Shown: piece by piece, positions 49,101-58,800 of the stretch
Layout of the letters: each line of letters opens with the position of its first letter
Numbering within the stretch: the first letter of the stretch is position 1
From: Mugil cephalus
Taxonomy: Eukaryota; Chordata; Actinopteri; Mugiliformes; Mugilidae
Reading direction: 5' to 3'
Length of the DNA: 64,000 nt
Assembly (NCBI RefSeq): GCF_022458985.1
Contig: NC_061772.1
Coordinates: forward strand, 30,557,006-30,621,005
Position numbers and translations under genes: made by a program
Notes under the pieces: model-generated
Told to the model about the DNA's origin: nothing
Database searches by the model: none
What the model saw: only the letters and a program-made list of their open reading frames with translations

Positions 49101-52100
49101 CGATGACTGAGGAGATACCTGCTGATGTTCAGGAACATGATGCTCCTTCATTTCAACTCTTTCAGCTCCTTTTCTATCTGACAGTCCTGACAAGAGAACT
49201 CATCTAAACTGGATCTCCATTCTTCAGAAGCCTGAGAAGAAAAGAAATGAAAACTGACCTCAGAGTCTCCAGTTTACAGTTTGGACTCTCCAGTCCAGCA
49301 GACAGATGCTTCACTCCTGAATCTTTCAGGTTGTTGATACTCAGGTCCAGATGTTTCAGATTAGAGGACTGGGAGCTGAGAACTGAAGACAGAGCTTCAC
49401 AGCTTCTCTCTGAGAGGTTACAGTAACTCAGTCTGAAGAGACAATGACAGAAAACCCTTTAACTTTGTGACCAGCTGACAGGTTGATGTGTATTTATTGA
49501 TGATGAACTTACAGAGCTTTGTTGGAGGCTTTGGCCACTGGCAGCAGCCTCAGAAGAGCCTCCTCTGAAGCAGAGTATTTCTTCAGGTCAAACTCATCCA
49601 GATCTTCTCCTGATGACAGTAAGATGAAGACCAGAGCTGACCACTGAGCAGGAGACAGTTTATCTGCGGAGAGACGTCCTGATCTCAGGGACTGTTGGAT
49701 CCCCTCCACTAGAGAACCATCATTCAGTTCATTCAGACAGTGGAACAGGTTGATGCTTCTCTCTGCAGACAGATTCTCACTGATCTTCTCCTTGATGTAC
49801 TGGACTGTTTCCTGATTGGTCTGTGATCTACTTCCTGTCTGTGTCAGCAGGCCTCGTAGGAGAGTCTGATTGGTCTGCAGTGAAAGACCCAGGAGGAAGC
49901 GGAGGAACAAGTCCAGGTGTCCATTTGGACTCTGTAAGGCCTTGTCCACAGCACTCTGATGGAGACATGTTAGTTTAGGTCTGTTTCTAAAGACTTTAGA
50001 CAACAGACATGTAGTTTGTTGTTCTTTCATCAGGTTGACACCAGAGTTGACGAAGGTCAGATGGACATGAAGAGCAGCCAGAAACTCCTGAACGCTCAGA
50101 TGGACGAAGCAGAACACCTTGTCCTGGTACAGGCCTCTCTCCTCTTTAAAGATCTGTGTGAACACTCCTGAGTACACTGAGGCTGCTCTGATATCGATGC
50201 CACACTCTGTCAGGTCTGATTCATAGAAGATCAGGTTTCCTTTCTGCAGCTGATCAAAAGCCAGTTTTCCCAGAGACTCAATCATCTTCCTGCTCTTTTT
50301 ATCCCAGTGTGGATCTGTCTCAGCTCCTCCATCATACTTGACCTTCTTGACTTTGGCCTGAACCACCAGGAAGTGGATGTACATTTCAGTCAGGGTCTTG
50401 GGCAGCTCTCCTCCCTCTCTGGTTTCCAACACATCCTCCAGAACTGTAGCAGTGATCCAGCAGAAGACTGGGATGTGACACATGATGTGGAGGCTTCGTG
50501 ATGTCTTGATGTGGGAGATGATGCTGCTGGCCTGCTCCTCATCTCTGAACCTCTTCCTGAAGTACTCCTCCTTCTGGGGGTCAGTGAACCCTCTGACCTC
50601 TGTCACCATGTCAACACACTCAGGAGGGATCTGATTGGCTGCTGCAGGTCGTGTGATTATCCAGAGGTGAGCAGAGGGAAGCAGTTTCCCCCTGATGAGG
50701 TTTGTCAGCAGCACATCCACTGAGGTGGACTCTGTAACATCAGTCAGGATCTCAGTGTTGTGGAAGTCCAGAGGAAGTCGACACTCATCCAGACCGTCAA
50801 AGATGAACACAACCTGGAAGTCTTCAAAGCTACAGATTCCTGCTTCTTTGGTTTCAGTGAAGAAGTGATGAACAAGTTCCACCAAGCTGAACTTTCTCTC
50901 TTTCACCACATTCAGCTCTCTGAAAGTCAATGGAAATATGAAGAGGATGTCCTGGTTGGCTTTGTCTTCAGCCCAGTCCAGAGTGAACTTCTGTGTTAAG
51001 ACTGTTTTCCCAATGCCAGCCACTCCCTTTGTCATCACTCTTCAGATTGGTCCATGTCTTCCAGGTGAGGCTTTAAAGAGGTCTTCTTGTCTGATGCTTG
51101 TTTCTGCTCTGTGTGGTTTCCTGGATGCTGTTTCAATCTGTCTGACCTCATGTTCATCATTGACCTCTGCAGTCCCTCCCTCTGTGATGTAGAGCTCTGT
51201 GTAGATCTCATTCAGAAGGGTTGAGTTTCCAGCTTTAGCAATCCCCTCAAACACACACTGGAACTTCTCCTTCAGAGCAGATTTAACTTTACGTCCACAA
51301 ACTGCAGCTTCAAGTCCTGAATGAACAAACAACAAATAAGATGAATGAATAAACTTTCCAGTAAATATTCCAACATGTCATTGCTCTAAAGAATGAGTGT
51401 GTGAATATATCTTGGTTCATCTCTTGGGACATTCGTAAATGTCTCATTTCTCCAGCAGCTTCAATGTTTAGAGAAATCCTCTTACTGCTCTGCAGACAGT
51501 CAGCCAGCTCCTCCTGCTTCATTCTCCTCAGGAAGTTCACTGTCATCTTCAGGAATAAATCTCTGCTGCTCCTCCTCTGCTCTTCATCCTCACCCTCCAA
51601 CACCTCCTCATCCTCCCTCTGACTCTCTGAGCATTCTGGGTAATCTGGACTCACAACTTTCTGGATCTTCTTCAGCTCGTGTTTTATAAAAGTGATGATG
51701 TTGTCTTCCAGCAGCTGGAATAGAATACAATATAAGTGACACAAGCAGACTGAAACCATGGAGACAAACATCAGATCCATGTTGGACACACTGACAATCC
51801 ACTGGTCTACAAAGAGCAGCATGGACATGATGGAAAGTAGTTGTTGTACATGTACAGACCAGAAAGATGGAGTCCAGCTGTGTCTGATGCTGCTGGGTAG
51901 ACTGACCACTGAGAACCTCTGACCTCTGCTGGTGGACTCTGTGGGCCAATCATCAACAATTAGCTCTCATCATGTCTGTCCACACAGAGACAAACACATT
52001 CACACAATCACAGACACAGTTTTGGTTGTGAACAAGCTCTGGTGAATGGAGTTGAGGAGACGGAGGATGTGAGAAACAACTTGAACCGAAGTTACAGTGT

Positions 52101-53550
52101 TTTCATCAATGTTTTACATTGTCAGAAGTATGAAGTCAGTTCTTCTTCCGTAATATATGTGGCTACACCGGTAACGTTCAATGATTCTCTGACAACTTCC
52201 ACAAAAAAAGGACAAAGATTACAAGTCCATTTCATTCAGTATTAAAACAAAACAAAATTGCGTAAACCTATTGGAAAAAACGCTTGGAGAAAAAAGACAG
52301 TTATTAATTCTACTGCAGCCACATGTAAGAGAGAAAGTTGTTTTTCACCATACTGACTGCTTCGGCTTTTTTCATTGAACAATAATTTCTGATTGTTTAT
52401 TTCATATTATTTATTTAAGCACCATTTAAGCCAATCACAACTTGATCATTTTCAACTACTTGTCAAGACTCAATCAACTGGTTCTTTTATATACAGTCTA
52501 TGGTTGACATAAACATTTAATTCTGATCAATTTCAATTCAGGATTTATTTTGTAGTTGGAACATTTTAAATAGCAATAGAAATATTAGAAATAGTAACTG
52601 ATGTTGTAATAACTTCAGTAACCTCAAACTGACAGAATAATATGTTCAATAACTAACAGACAGCGTCCTCATAGCTACTGCAGCCATGGATATGGCTTCT
52701 TCACTCCCCCCACACACATGTTCTACCTGTCAGTTACCATTCAAACCAGTGTCCTATGATCCAAAGCCTGCTTCTCAAATCAACCTCCACAGGTTAAAGT
52801 GGAAACTGTAGAAAGGAGCTAGTCTCCTCTGACTCATGGGTGAAGCTGGATACTGGTTTACCTCTCATGAGCAGAGGGTTGATGTCCTTTAAAATCAATG
52901 TGACGATCATGTGACTTATCACTGTTGAGGGAAACACAGCTGGGATCTGGACTGATCCTGTTAGAGAAGAAGAATCAGTTCAGGTCTGGTTAGACTGGAC
53001 AGCTTCCAGATGTAGCACATTTACACGAGATTAATGAAACTGAAGAGAAATAAACTGGTTAATAAAATTTCTCTGGATCAATAACAGTTTAAACATGAAT
53101 CAGAAACACAGAGGAAACATTTCACCTCTCAGGAGCAGAAGGTTGATGTCCTTTAAAATGAATCCAGCGATCATTGGACCGATCACTCTTGAGGGAAACA
53201 CAGCTGGGGTCTGGACTGATCCTGTTGGAGAAGAAGAATCAGTTCAGGTCTGGTTAGACTGGACAGCTTGCAGATGTAACACATTTACATGAGATTAATG
53301 AAACTGAAGAGAAATAAACTGGTTAATAAAATTTCTCTGGATCAATAACAGTTTAAACATGAATCAGAAACACGGAGGAAACATTTCACCTCTCAGGAGC
53401 AGAGGGTTGATGTCCTTTAAAATGAATCCAGCGATCATGTGACCGATCACTCCTGAGGGAAACACAGCTGGGGTCAAATGAATGACTGAAACCAGTCAAC
53501 CCATCCTGCAGACGTCTGACTCCCTCCTCTTTGTCCTCCCTCTGGTCCAT
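37003..53550 (-). CDS. NLRC3-like FISNA-NACHT-LRR receptor, with premature stop
   Basis: Fish NLR-C family cytosolic pattern receptor. In the coding direction the exons are 53550-53390 (start [11 protein letters not shown]), 53221-53126, 52957-52862, 51938-51860, 51714-51486, 51316-49513, and six 174-bp LRR exons at 49432-49259, 44856-44683, 44106-43933, 38387-38214, 37926-37753 and 37176-37003. All join in phase. Domains: 32-residue N-terminal repeats ([12 protein letters not shown]), a linker helix ([14 protein letters not shown]), FISNA, NACHT with Walker A GVAGIGKT and Walker [13 protein letters not shown], then LRRs. An in-frame TGA at 51044-51042 separates FISNA from NACHT. The last LRR ends at a GTGAGT donor and no terminal exon is recognised, so the model is 3'-incomplete. 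It may be a pseudogene, or the stop may be an allele or error. Confidence 0.85.
37177..37926 (-). repeat. LRR cassette copy A (576-bp intron plus exon)
   Basis: Intron 37177-37752 and LRR exon 37753-37926. The intron is exactly the same length as 44107-44682 and nearly identical to it base for base, showing duplication of an intron-exon cassette rather than of an exon alone. Confidence 0.85.
38388..39479. other. NLR intron, left part
   Basis: The first about 170 bp match 44857-45040 closely (duplicated intron). The rest is AT-rich with no element named. A 90-codon minus frame at 38986-39258 shows no recognisable domain. Confidence 0.5.
39480..40790 (+). mobile_element. L1/Tx1-type LINE reverse transcriptase fragment
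   Basis: Plus-strand RT pieces in two main frames: [20 protein letters not shown] with [20 protein letters not shown] (39881-40174), a stop, then [12 protein letters not shown], and [17 protein letters not shown] with [12 protein letters not shown] (40280-40654). The LCADD block is the catalytic motif. Truncated at both ends and broken by stops, inside an NLR intron. Confidence 0.85.
40791..41080. other. Spacer between LINE fragments
   Basis: AT-rich with a T-run at 41010-41026. Nothing recognised apart from the exon-like segment that follows. Confidence 0.5.
41082..41175 (+). other. Orphan exon-like segment, + strand
   Basis: CTGTCTGTCTAG acceptor, a stop-free segment reading [20 protein letters not shown] and [10 protein letters not shown], then a GTAAGT donor. 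It lies antisense to the NLR gene between two LINE fragments. I do not recognise the source; it may be a captured exon or part of an intron-containing mobile element. Confidence 0.35.
41276..43600 (-). mobile_element. Non-LTR retrotransposon fragment, R2/NeSL-like RT
   Basis: Minus strand. [14 protein letters not shown] (about 42700), then the RT N-terminal part [11 protein letters not shown] (about 42510). Next come [20 protein letters not shown] and [20 protein letters not shown] (42366-42120), and the catalytic [11 protein letters not shown] block and [13 protein letters not shown] (41914-41600). Stops and frameshifts are present. The region upstream (43000-43600) is low-complexity gag-like sequence. 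A SINE splits it at 42764-42993. The R2/NeSL-group assignment is from RT style only. Confidence 0.7.
42764..42993 (+). mobile_element. tRNA-derived SINE
   Basis: Starts with a tRNA-like head carrying an A-box-like block (GGCTCAGTAGGTAGAGCGG). A GTGTGTGAATG middle follows, and it ends with the AAAAGCGCTATATAAGAGCA-type tail seen in many copies in teleosts. It is inserted in the R2/NeSL-like fragment. Confidence 0.7.
43933..44856 (-). repeat. LRR cassette copy B (two LRR exons and 576-bp intron)
   Basis: LRR exons 44106-43933 and 44856-44683 with intron 44107-44682. The intron and exons are nearly identical to 37177-37926, while the flanks resemble those of exon 38387-38214, giving a mosaic of duplicated pieces. 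Confidence 0.85.
45041..45713. other. NLR intron, no named content
   Basis: Non-coding sequence with a short G/T-rich block near 45240. Stop-free frames (45248-45508, 45595-45816) show no recognisable features. Confidence 0.5.
45714..46404 (+). mobile_element. Tc1-like transposon, internally deleted
   Basis: The left end begins TACGGTGGATACAGAAAGTA after a TA. The transposase N-terminal part runs in one frame at 45913-46370 (HTH region, [16 protein letters not shown], the [11 protein letters not shown] block). It then jumps at about 46378 into TTTAGCAAATGGCTGCAATG, the reverse complement of 45764-45790, i.e. the inner part of the right inverted repeat. The DDE C-terminal half is deleted and the outer right end is missing. 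Confidence 0.8.
46405..48075 (-). mobile_element. hAT-like element with BED-finger ORF fragment
   Basis: The right edge reads, on the minus strand, AGGGCTACATTGGGATTGGG followed by repeated CCCGCGGG/GCGGGAGCGGGCGG, a hAT-like end. The minus strand at 47910-47698 encodes a BED-type zinc finger start ([15 protein letters not shown], then [14 protein letters not shown]). The left edge also has GCCCGCACCCGC repeats. The transposase core is missing and the centre is a large inverted repeat, so it is a non-autonomous or rearranged copy. Confidence 0.6.
46665..47752. repeat. Large inverted repeat with about 370-bp arms
   Basis: Arm 46665-47036 and arm 47380-47752 are reverse complements with few mismatches. 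The loop of about 340 bp holds tandem copies of a roughly 150-bp unit (CAAATTGTTTTCTGCAAACT, CCAGCTACCACTGTAGTGAT). Transcription across it would form a long hairpin. Confidence 0.9.
48365..48745. repeat. Dispersed repeat, copy 2 (NLR intron)
   Basis: Homologous to 27965-28315 over its whole length but about 30 bp longer (an extra segment near 48630). Located in the NLR intron between the first and second LRR exons. No coding frame is shared by both copies. Confidence 0.75.
48746..49258. other. NLR intron next to the first LRR exon
   Basis: The minus strand at about 48870-48760 has a stop-free piece ([18 protein letters not shown]), but no clear acceptor-donor pair in that frame. The rest shows nothing. 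Confidence 0.4.
49259..49432 (-). CDS. NLR LRR exon 1
   Basis: 174 bp, phase 2 to 2; [20 protein letters not shown], then [20 protein letters not shown]. It is more diverged from the other five LRR exons, as the NACHT-proximal repeat usually is in this family. Confidence 0.9.
49513..51316 (-). CDS. NLR FISNA-NACHT exon
   Basis: 1,804-bp exon, the usual size of the fish NLR-C core exon. FISNA ([32 protein letters not shown]) runs to TGA at 51044-51042. Then NACHT: Walker A GVAGIGKT, Walker [24 protein letters not shown] sensor region, [17 protein letters not shown], and winged-helix/HD2 segments. From the stop to the donor the frame stays open for about 500 codons, so the gene is either very recently damaged or the stop is not fixed. 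Confidence 0.95.
51486..51938 (-). CDS. NLR N-terminal linker exons
   Basis: Exon 51938-51860 (79 bp, [20 protein letters not shown]) and exon 51714-51486 (229 bp, [36 protein letters not shown]). Both are standard parts between the N-terminal peptide repeats and FISNA in fish NLR-C genes. Phases join correctly. Confidence 0.85.
52862..53390 (-). repeat. 264-bp tandem duplication carrying 96-bp NLR exons
   Basis: Exons 53221-53126 and 52957-52862 are each 96 bp (32 codons: [20 protein letters not shown] and GHQPSAPER) and lie in units 264 bp apart. The first exon ends in a third copy at 53390. Intronic flanks are duplicated too (TGAATCAGAAACAC, AGAAGAAGAATCAGTTCAGG). Units are highly similar, so the expansion is recent. 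Confidence 0.9.
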
Positions 53551-55540
53551 GCTGCTGAATCCACATCAACTTTCTACCTTCATGTGCAGAGGAAACACAA
53601 ATCATTCATCTGAACATGAACTGGAATCATTTGTGCTGTAAAAACATCAGCTGATCCTCCACTGATTGGCTCTGATTCTGTCACATAAAGCTGCTGTGAT
53701 CCAAACTCTGTAGTGAACATCTTCTCCAAACATGAGAGAAACAGTTAGTGAACCCTAACCCTAAGACAAACCAGACTCAGCGTTTATTCAAAGAGCTGAA
53801 GAAGAAGAAGAAGAAGAAGAAGAAGAAGAAGAAGAAGAAGAAGAAGAAGAAGAAGAAGAAGAAGAAGAAGAAGAAGAAAAGTCTCCACTCCACACCTGGA
53901 CACTAGAGACTCAGGTGAGATACTTCCTGGAACCAGTCAGGGCTGCACCTGTGATGGAGGAGGACAGGAAGGAGGGAGGAGGCAGATTTTCACAATAAGA
54001 GCACATTTTACAGGATTCAATAGATTTAAGCTTGTATCATTATTAATATATCATTATTACCTTAATATCGACATGTAATGAAGGGATTAAAGTGACTGCA
54101 CAATGCGCTGCATTCTAGAGTCAAATGTGAAATGTGGAGCAGTCTTCAGATCCTGGAGATGTTGAAACTGGATCAGTGACGTGTGGTGAGGCTCAGATTT
54201 ACAATTATGAACCCAATGGAACAGCTTCAATTCATTCATTCAACTGGCTGCTTCCACACTGACTGGTTACGTTTCACATCTCTAATGAGCTTCTTTCCAC
54301 ACATATAGGTCTAAGGTTCATATCTGGACAAAGGAACAATGTCACATCTATAGCGGTTAAGAGAGAGAAAGAGTTCATTCAACATGAGAGAACCAGTGAG
54401 AAGAACCAACAACTCAAACCGAATCAAATCTATATTATATCCAGTAATATTCTGATGATTCGATCCATTTTAGTTCAGACTGTTCAACTAAATATCTTCC
54501 ATCATTCACCACTTCATGTTTAGACTGAAGGTCTAACTCTGAGAATGTTTTAAGCTTAGATTTATTCCAATCTTCTATTTTTATCTTTCATGCAGAGAAA
54601 AGATCCCAGTAAATGGACCGAGGCCGTACAGGTGACTTAGAGAGACACTGGCTCAGTTCCAGGTGAAGCTGCTGCTTGGATTTACTCAGGAAATACGTAA
54701 AGTCAGAGATTGTGATATAAAAATGACTGAAATGACTGGAATCAAACAGAAATCACATTTATATCACAGACCAATGGACAAATAGTAGAATTACTTTACA
54801 TGATAACAGGTGCCTCACCTGGCTTACCTGACCCCATGTCCCTGAACTGTAGAAAAAAGCTGATCTGACAGTACTGGAGTAAAAGTACTTAATTACTTTC
54901 ACCTGTTTACCTTCTAAAAGCAGATAAAGCTTCTAGAGACAGTTTCCAAAGAACAGAAAATCAGCTGAAATCACATTTCTATGAAGCAAGGACTCAGTCA
55001 GGTGATCACAGATGATCTCTAGAAAATGGTGGATCAGTTTCATACTAGGCCTCATCCAGACTCTAACCTTTCAGCTCAGACTCAGTTTAATGTCACGTTC
55101 AGCAGATTTCTGCTGCTTCTGTTGGAGCTGAGCTGCTGCTGATGTTCACCAAGAAAACATTCAAAACTGCTTCATTACCTTCAGACGGAGGTTGACACGG
55201 AGAGAAAAACACCTGCAACACGATCCTGGTGAATGTTTAACTGAACTGAAACTAGGACACTACCTGTCAGGTCAGGACAGTAGCTAGGAATTCTGGGGAC
55301 CCGGAAAGAATATGGGCGTGGGCCCCGCCCCCATTTCTCTGATTTACATGCTTTAATATCTATAACTGGGGGGGGGGGGTCTGTTGCTGGGTTTATAAAC
55401 ATTAAAAATTATGTTTGGTGGAAAAACTGACCACTATTAGGCTGCATATCTGTGCAGTGCTTCATCATCAGAACATATTTAACAGATCATTGGTGTAAAT
55501 GTGTGTTTGTGTAGCGGTGGAAATAAAGGGACAACAATTA
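53551..55540. other. Intergenic region between the NLR and ZP genes
   Basis: Probably includes the NLR promoter and 5' UTR, which I cannot place. It contains a (GAA)n microsatellite at 53798-53878 and a G-run at 55367-55378. No exon recognised. Confidence 0.6.
53798..53878. repeat. (GAA)n microsatellite
   Basis: About 26 uninterrupted GAA/AAG units, roughly 250 bp upstream of the NLR start codon. Confidence 0.97.
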
Positions 55541-55840
55541 TGCCTAAGACAAAAATATATCTCATTTATTCAGATTCAGATTTATTCAATCATAGCTGTT
55601 ATACCTAATAACAAGAAGCACTTCCAATTCTTCATGTCTGAACCATCACCCAGCAGCTGCAGTACTAGCTGATCGTCCTTTTGGTTGTTGCACTCGCAGA
55701 TTTTAGCATATAAACAAAATCAGATCAAATTAATTTAAGTGTTTAAGTGTGTGATGTTAAAACATCCAAAGCACAAAATAATCAAGGAAGGTTAATGTTG
55801 TCAGAAGTTGTGTATGAATGTGTATTCTGCACTCTGCTGT

Positions 55841-58800
55841 CTAACTTTCAATCGTAGACAGAGGTTGGTATTTGACCTTTGAAATCTTGGTCTTGTACAC
55901 CACCACTCCACACACCATGCCCACAGCCGCAAGCAAACATCCGGCCATGAACGCCAGGTTCAGGTTCAGGTTGACCACTGGAAAAAAACAGAGAAGTACA
56001 GAGTCAGTTCCCAGACCCAAAGTAGGGACGTGTGATACCACTACTTTAACTTTAGATCAGATTCCAAGTCATACCAGTATCCTAATATCCTTAACGATAC
56101 CGATATCGCTACTTTTAGATGTCTACTTGTATATATGAAAATGATGACTTTTATATGAATGTAATTATGAAAAATATATTTCATACCTCTGTATAACAGC
56201 ACAGTTAAAAACAATCTGAACAAATTACATTTAAAAGGCTCAATATATAATTGTGGGACTTAATGAGTTCATCATAGTTGATCACATTTTGTCTGTTTTC
56301 AGGCGTGAAATCAACATGGCCGCCTATAACCAATCACCACATGGCATTTTTACAGAAAGATTCTTCTAAATATTATATGTACAGTCGAGTAAATTGAAAT
56401 TGAAAGTTATTTATAAGTATAATTCCCCCTTGACTCTCACACAACTTTATTTTAAATAACTAAGAAAGAGGAGGAAGAACAAACCTTGGAGCAGGTTATG
56501 TGATCTGGATTTAACACAGGTATGATGTCATGCATTTGTAATGGGTAACTTAGATGAAGGTGATTTCTCAGACCCAGATACAATTTGTTATTTTCTGTAT
56601 AAAATTTGATATGGTGCACAAAACAGAAATATCTCAACTTAACAAAAGAACACAATCAAAACTAATTTTGAATAAGTTCATGTATTATTGTTTATATAAT
56701 TAGAAGATCATTCTTATTAACGGTTATTTAGTGACATTTTAGTAATATCTAGTCATTTTTATTTGTATAAGCGGTTGTTTCTATAATAAATATTTACGGA
56801 TTTTGTAAATACATGATCATAATGAACTTAAAAAACATTTAGCAGACAGAGTGATCTTCAGCTTAGAACTTGACAGAACTTTGACACCAAAGGTCTCATT
56901 CTACATTCTCTATCAGTCCCCATTTACAGCATGTTGACATGATCTATGTGGATATCCCAGTGACGACCACTGGATTTATTTTCCTCTCTGAATTTACGGA
57001 CTTCCATCATAGAGGTCTGTCTCATCTCCCTGTGCTCCTTTCTCACATTTTTTACTTTTTCAGAATCGATCACAGTTTCTGTGTCATCAAAGTTTTAATA
57101 TTTCTTGTTAAAGGGGACTTGGTATCGGTATTTTGATGTGAAGATCGATTCTAAAAGTGATACGATCGATAAGTTTGTCTCTAACACAAAGGAGAAACCT
57201 CTGTCTGTTTTCCTTTTACCTTCGTGTCCGCTGCTTTCCGCCGACCTCCTCAGGCGCAGAGGACCCTGGGAAACGAAGTGCTTCGTGCTCTCGATGGTGG
57301 CCTCTCTCTTTCTGCGGTTGTTGGCCTGCGTAGAGCGGATGCATCCCTTCGAGCACCTGGTGTTGGAGTTCCCTGCTTCGCACATCATGAGCGAGCAGCT
57401 GATGTACACCTAAATGCAACCACACGTACGTCAGTGGACGCCTGCTCTGTCAACCTGAAACTCATCAGTCGTGTTTGTTTTTAAAAATTGTGTTTGTTAG
57501 AAAACTTTGACTCATCTCAGTTCTCACTCTACTCAGTTTTTAACCTGTGCGATACATTTTTACCGTTGCTGCTGTTATCTGCCTTCACTGCTAGGATATA
57601 TTTTTGCATTCCTTTTTACTCTCTTGTAGTAGTAGTAACTCTTTTGTAGTAGTACCTCTTGCACTATTAAACCATAATTGAGAACCTTCTCACCTGATGC
57701 CAAATGAAGGTCAGTCTCCTAAATAATTTCGTAAATAAATTGACTGGATAACTCTTGCTGCAGTTTGTCAGATAAGGAACCAATGAGTTGAATCTGTTTA
57801 TCCTTGTATTTAGAGATATAAAACAGTCCCATCGTTCACCTGGTCATGCAGGCCGATGAACTTGAAGGCCTCCAAGCTGAACCGAAACTGCGTCGGCTTG
57901 TCAGGGGAATGGATCTGAATGGTCGGGTCCACGTTGCACCTTGTCAGATGAAAGAGAGACATTTAATTCCTGCCAACACAAATGCAAATAATCTACAAAT
58001 GGTGCTCTCGTATTCTCGTGCTCACCCATTTTCAATGATGGAGTAGGTATTTTGGTAGTTGGGGATGTCATATGGTGCGGCGCTGCAGGACTCCACAAAC
58101 ATCACGGTGTTGTTGACTGAAGACGTGGCGTCGATCTCCATGTAGATCCGACTTCCGATGTCGTACTCCAGAGGGTAGGTGTTTTCATCCTTCATGCGCA
58201 AGTATGTCTGGTCATCATAGAACTCAAACTGGTACGTGAACTTGCCGAAGCCCTTTTCCCACACGGTCACGTTCTTCCTGTGCGCCGTGAAGCCCGCCGT
58301 CACGTTGCCCGTTTTGGGGTACGAGCAGTAGAACTGCACTTCTAGCTGGTGGTGCCTGGTGATCAGACGGCTGCTGTTGTCGTATGTGGTGATTAAGTTT
58401 TTGAACATGAGGTTTGTCTCGTCTTCCTGCAAATGTAGAACGTCCACAATCAGTCCTCACGCTGTTAACCCTTGAACATGCTGCTGGGTGGTCTATGGGA
58501 CAGAGCTCTGTACACGAGTTGTGTTTGAGTAAATGCTGCACGATGCAAAATTTAATTTTCTTCTGATTTTATTGGTAAAAGTCATTATAGGATTCAACCA
58601 ACACATTATTTCAAAACAGGTGAATCCAGCAACTTGTTATTTTTTAACTCTGTGCCAACTTTGATTCCTCCAGAACAAAACCACTTAGAGAGATTCAGAC
58701 TTTAATGATAGAAACTTCAGAGTCTTGATTTTAAAAAGAAACCAAGACCATGACCATGACATGAGTTCAAAATGTTCATCAACAGCATTTAATTTACTTT

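Noticed and set aside
53750-53766. Telomere-like CCCTAA pair
   Set aside because: Only two units; expected by chance.
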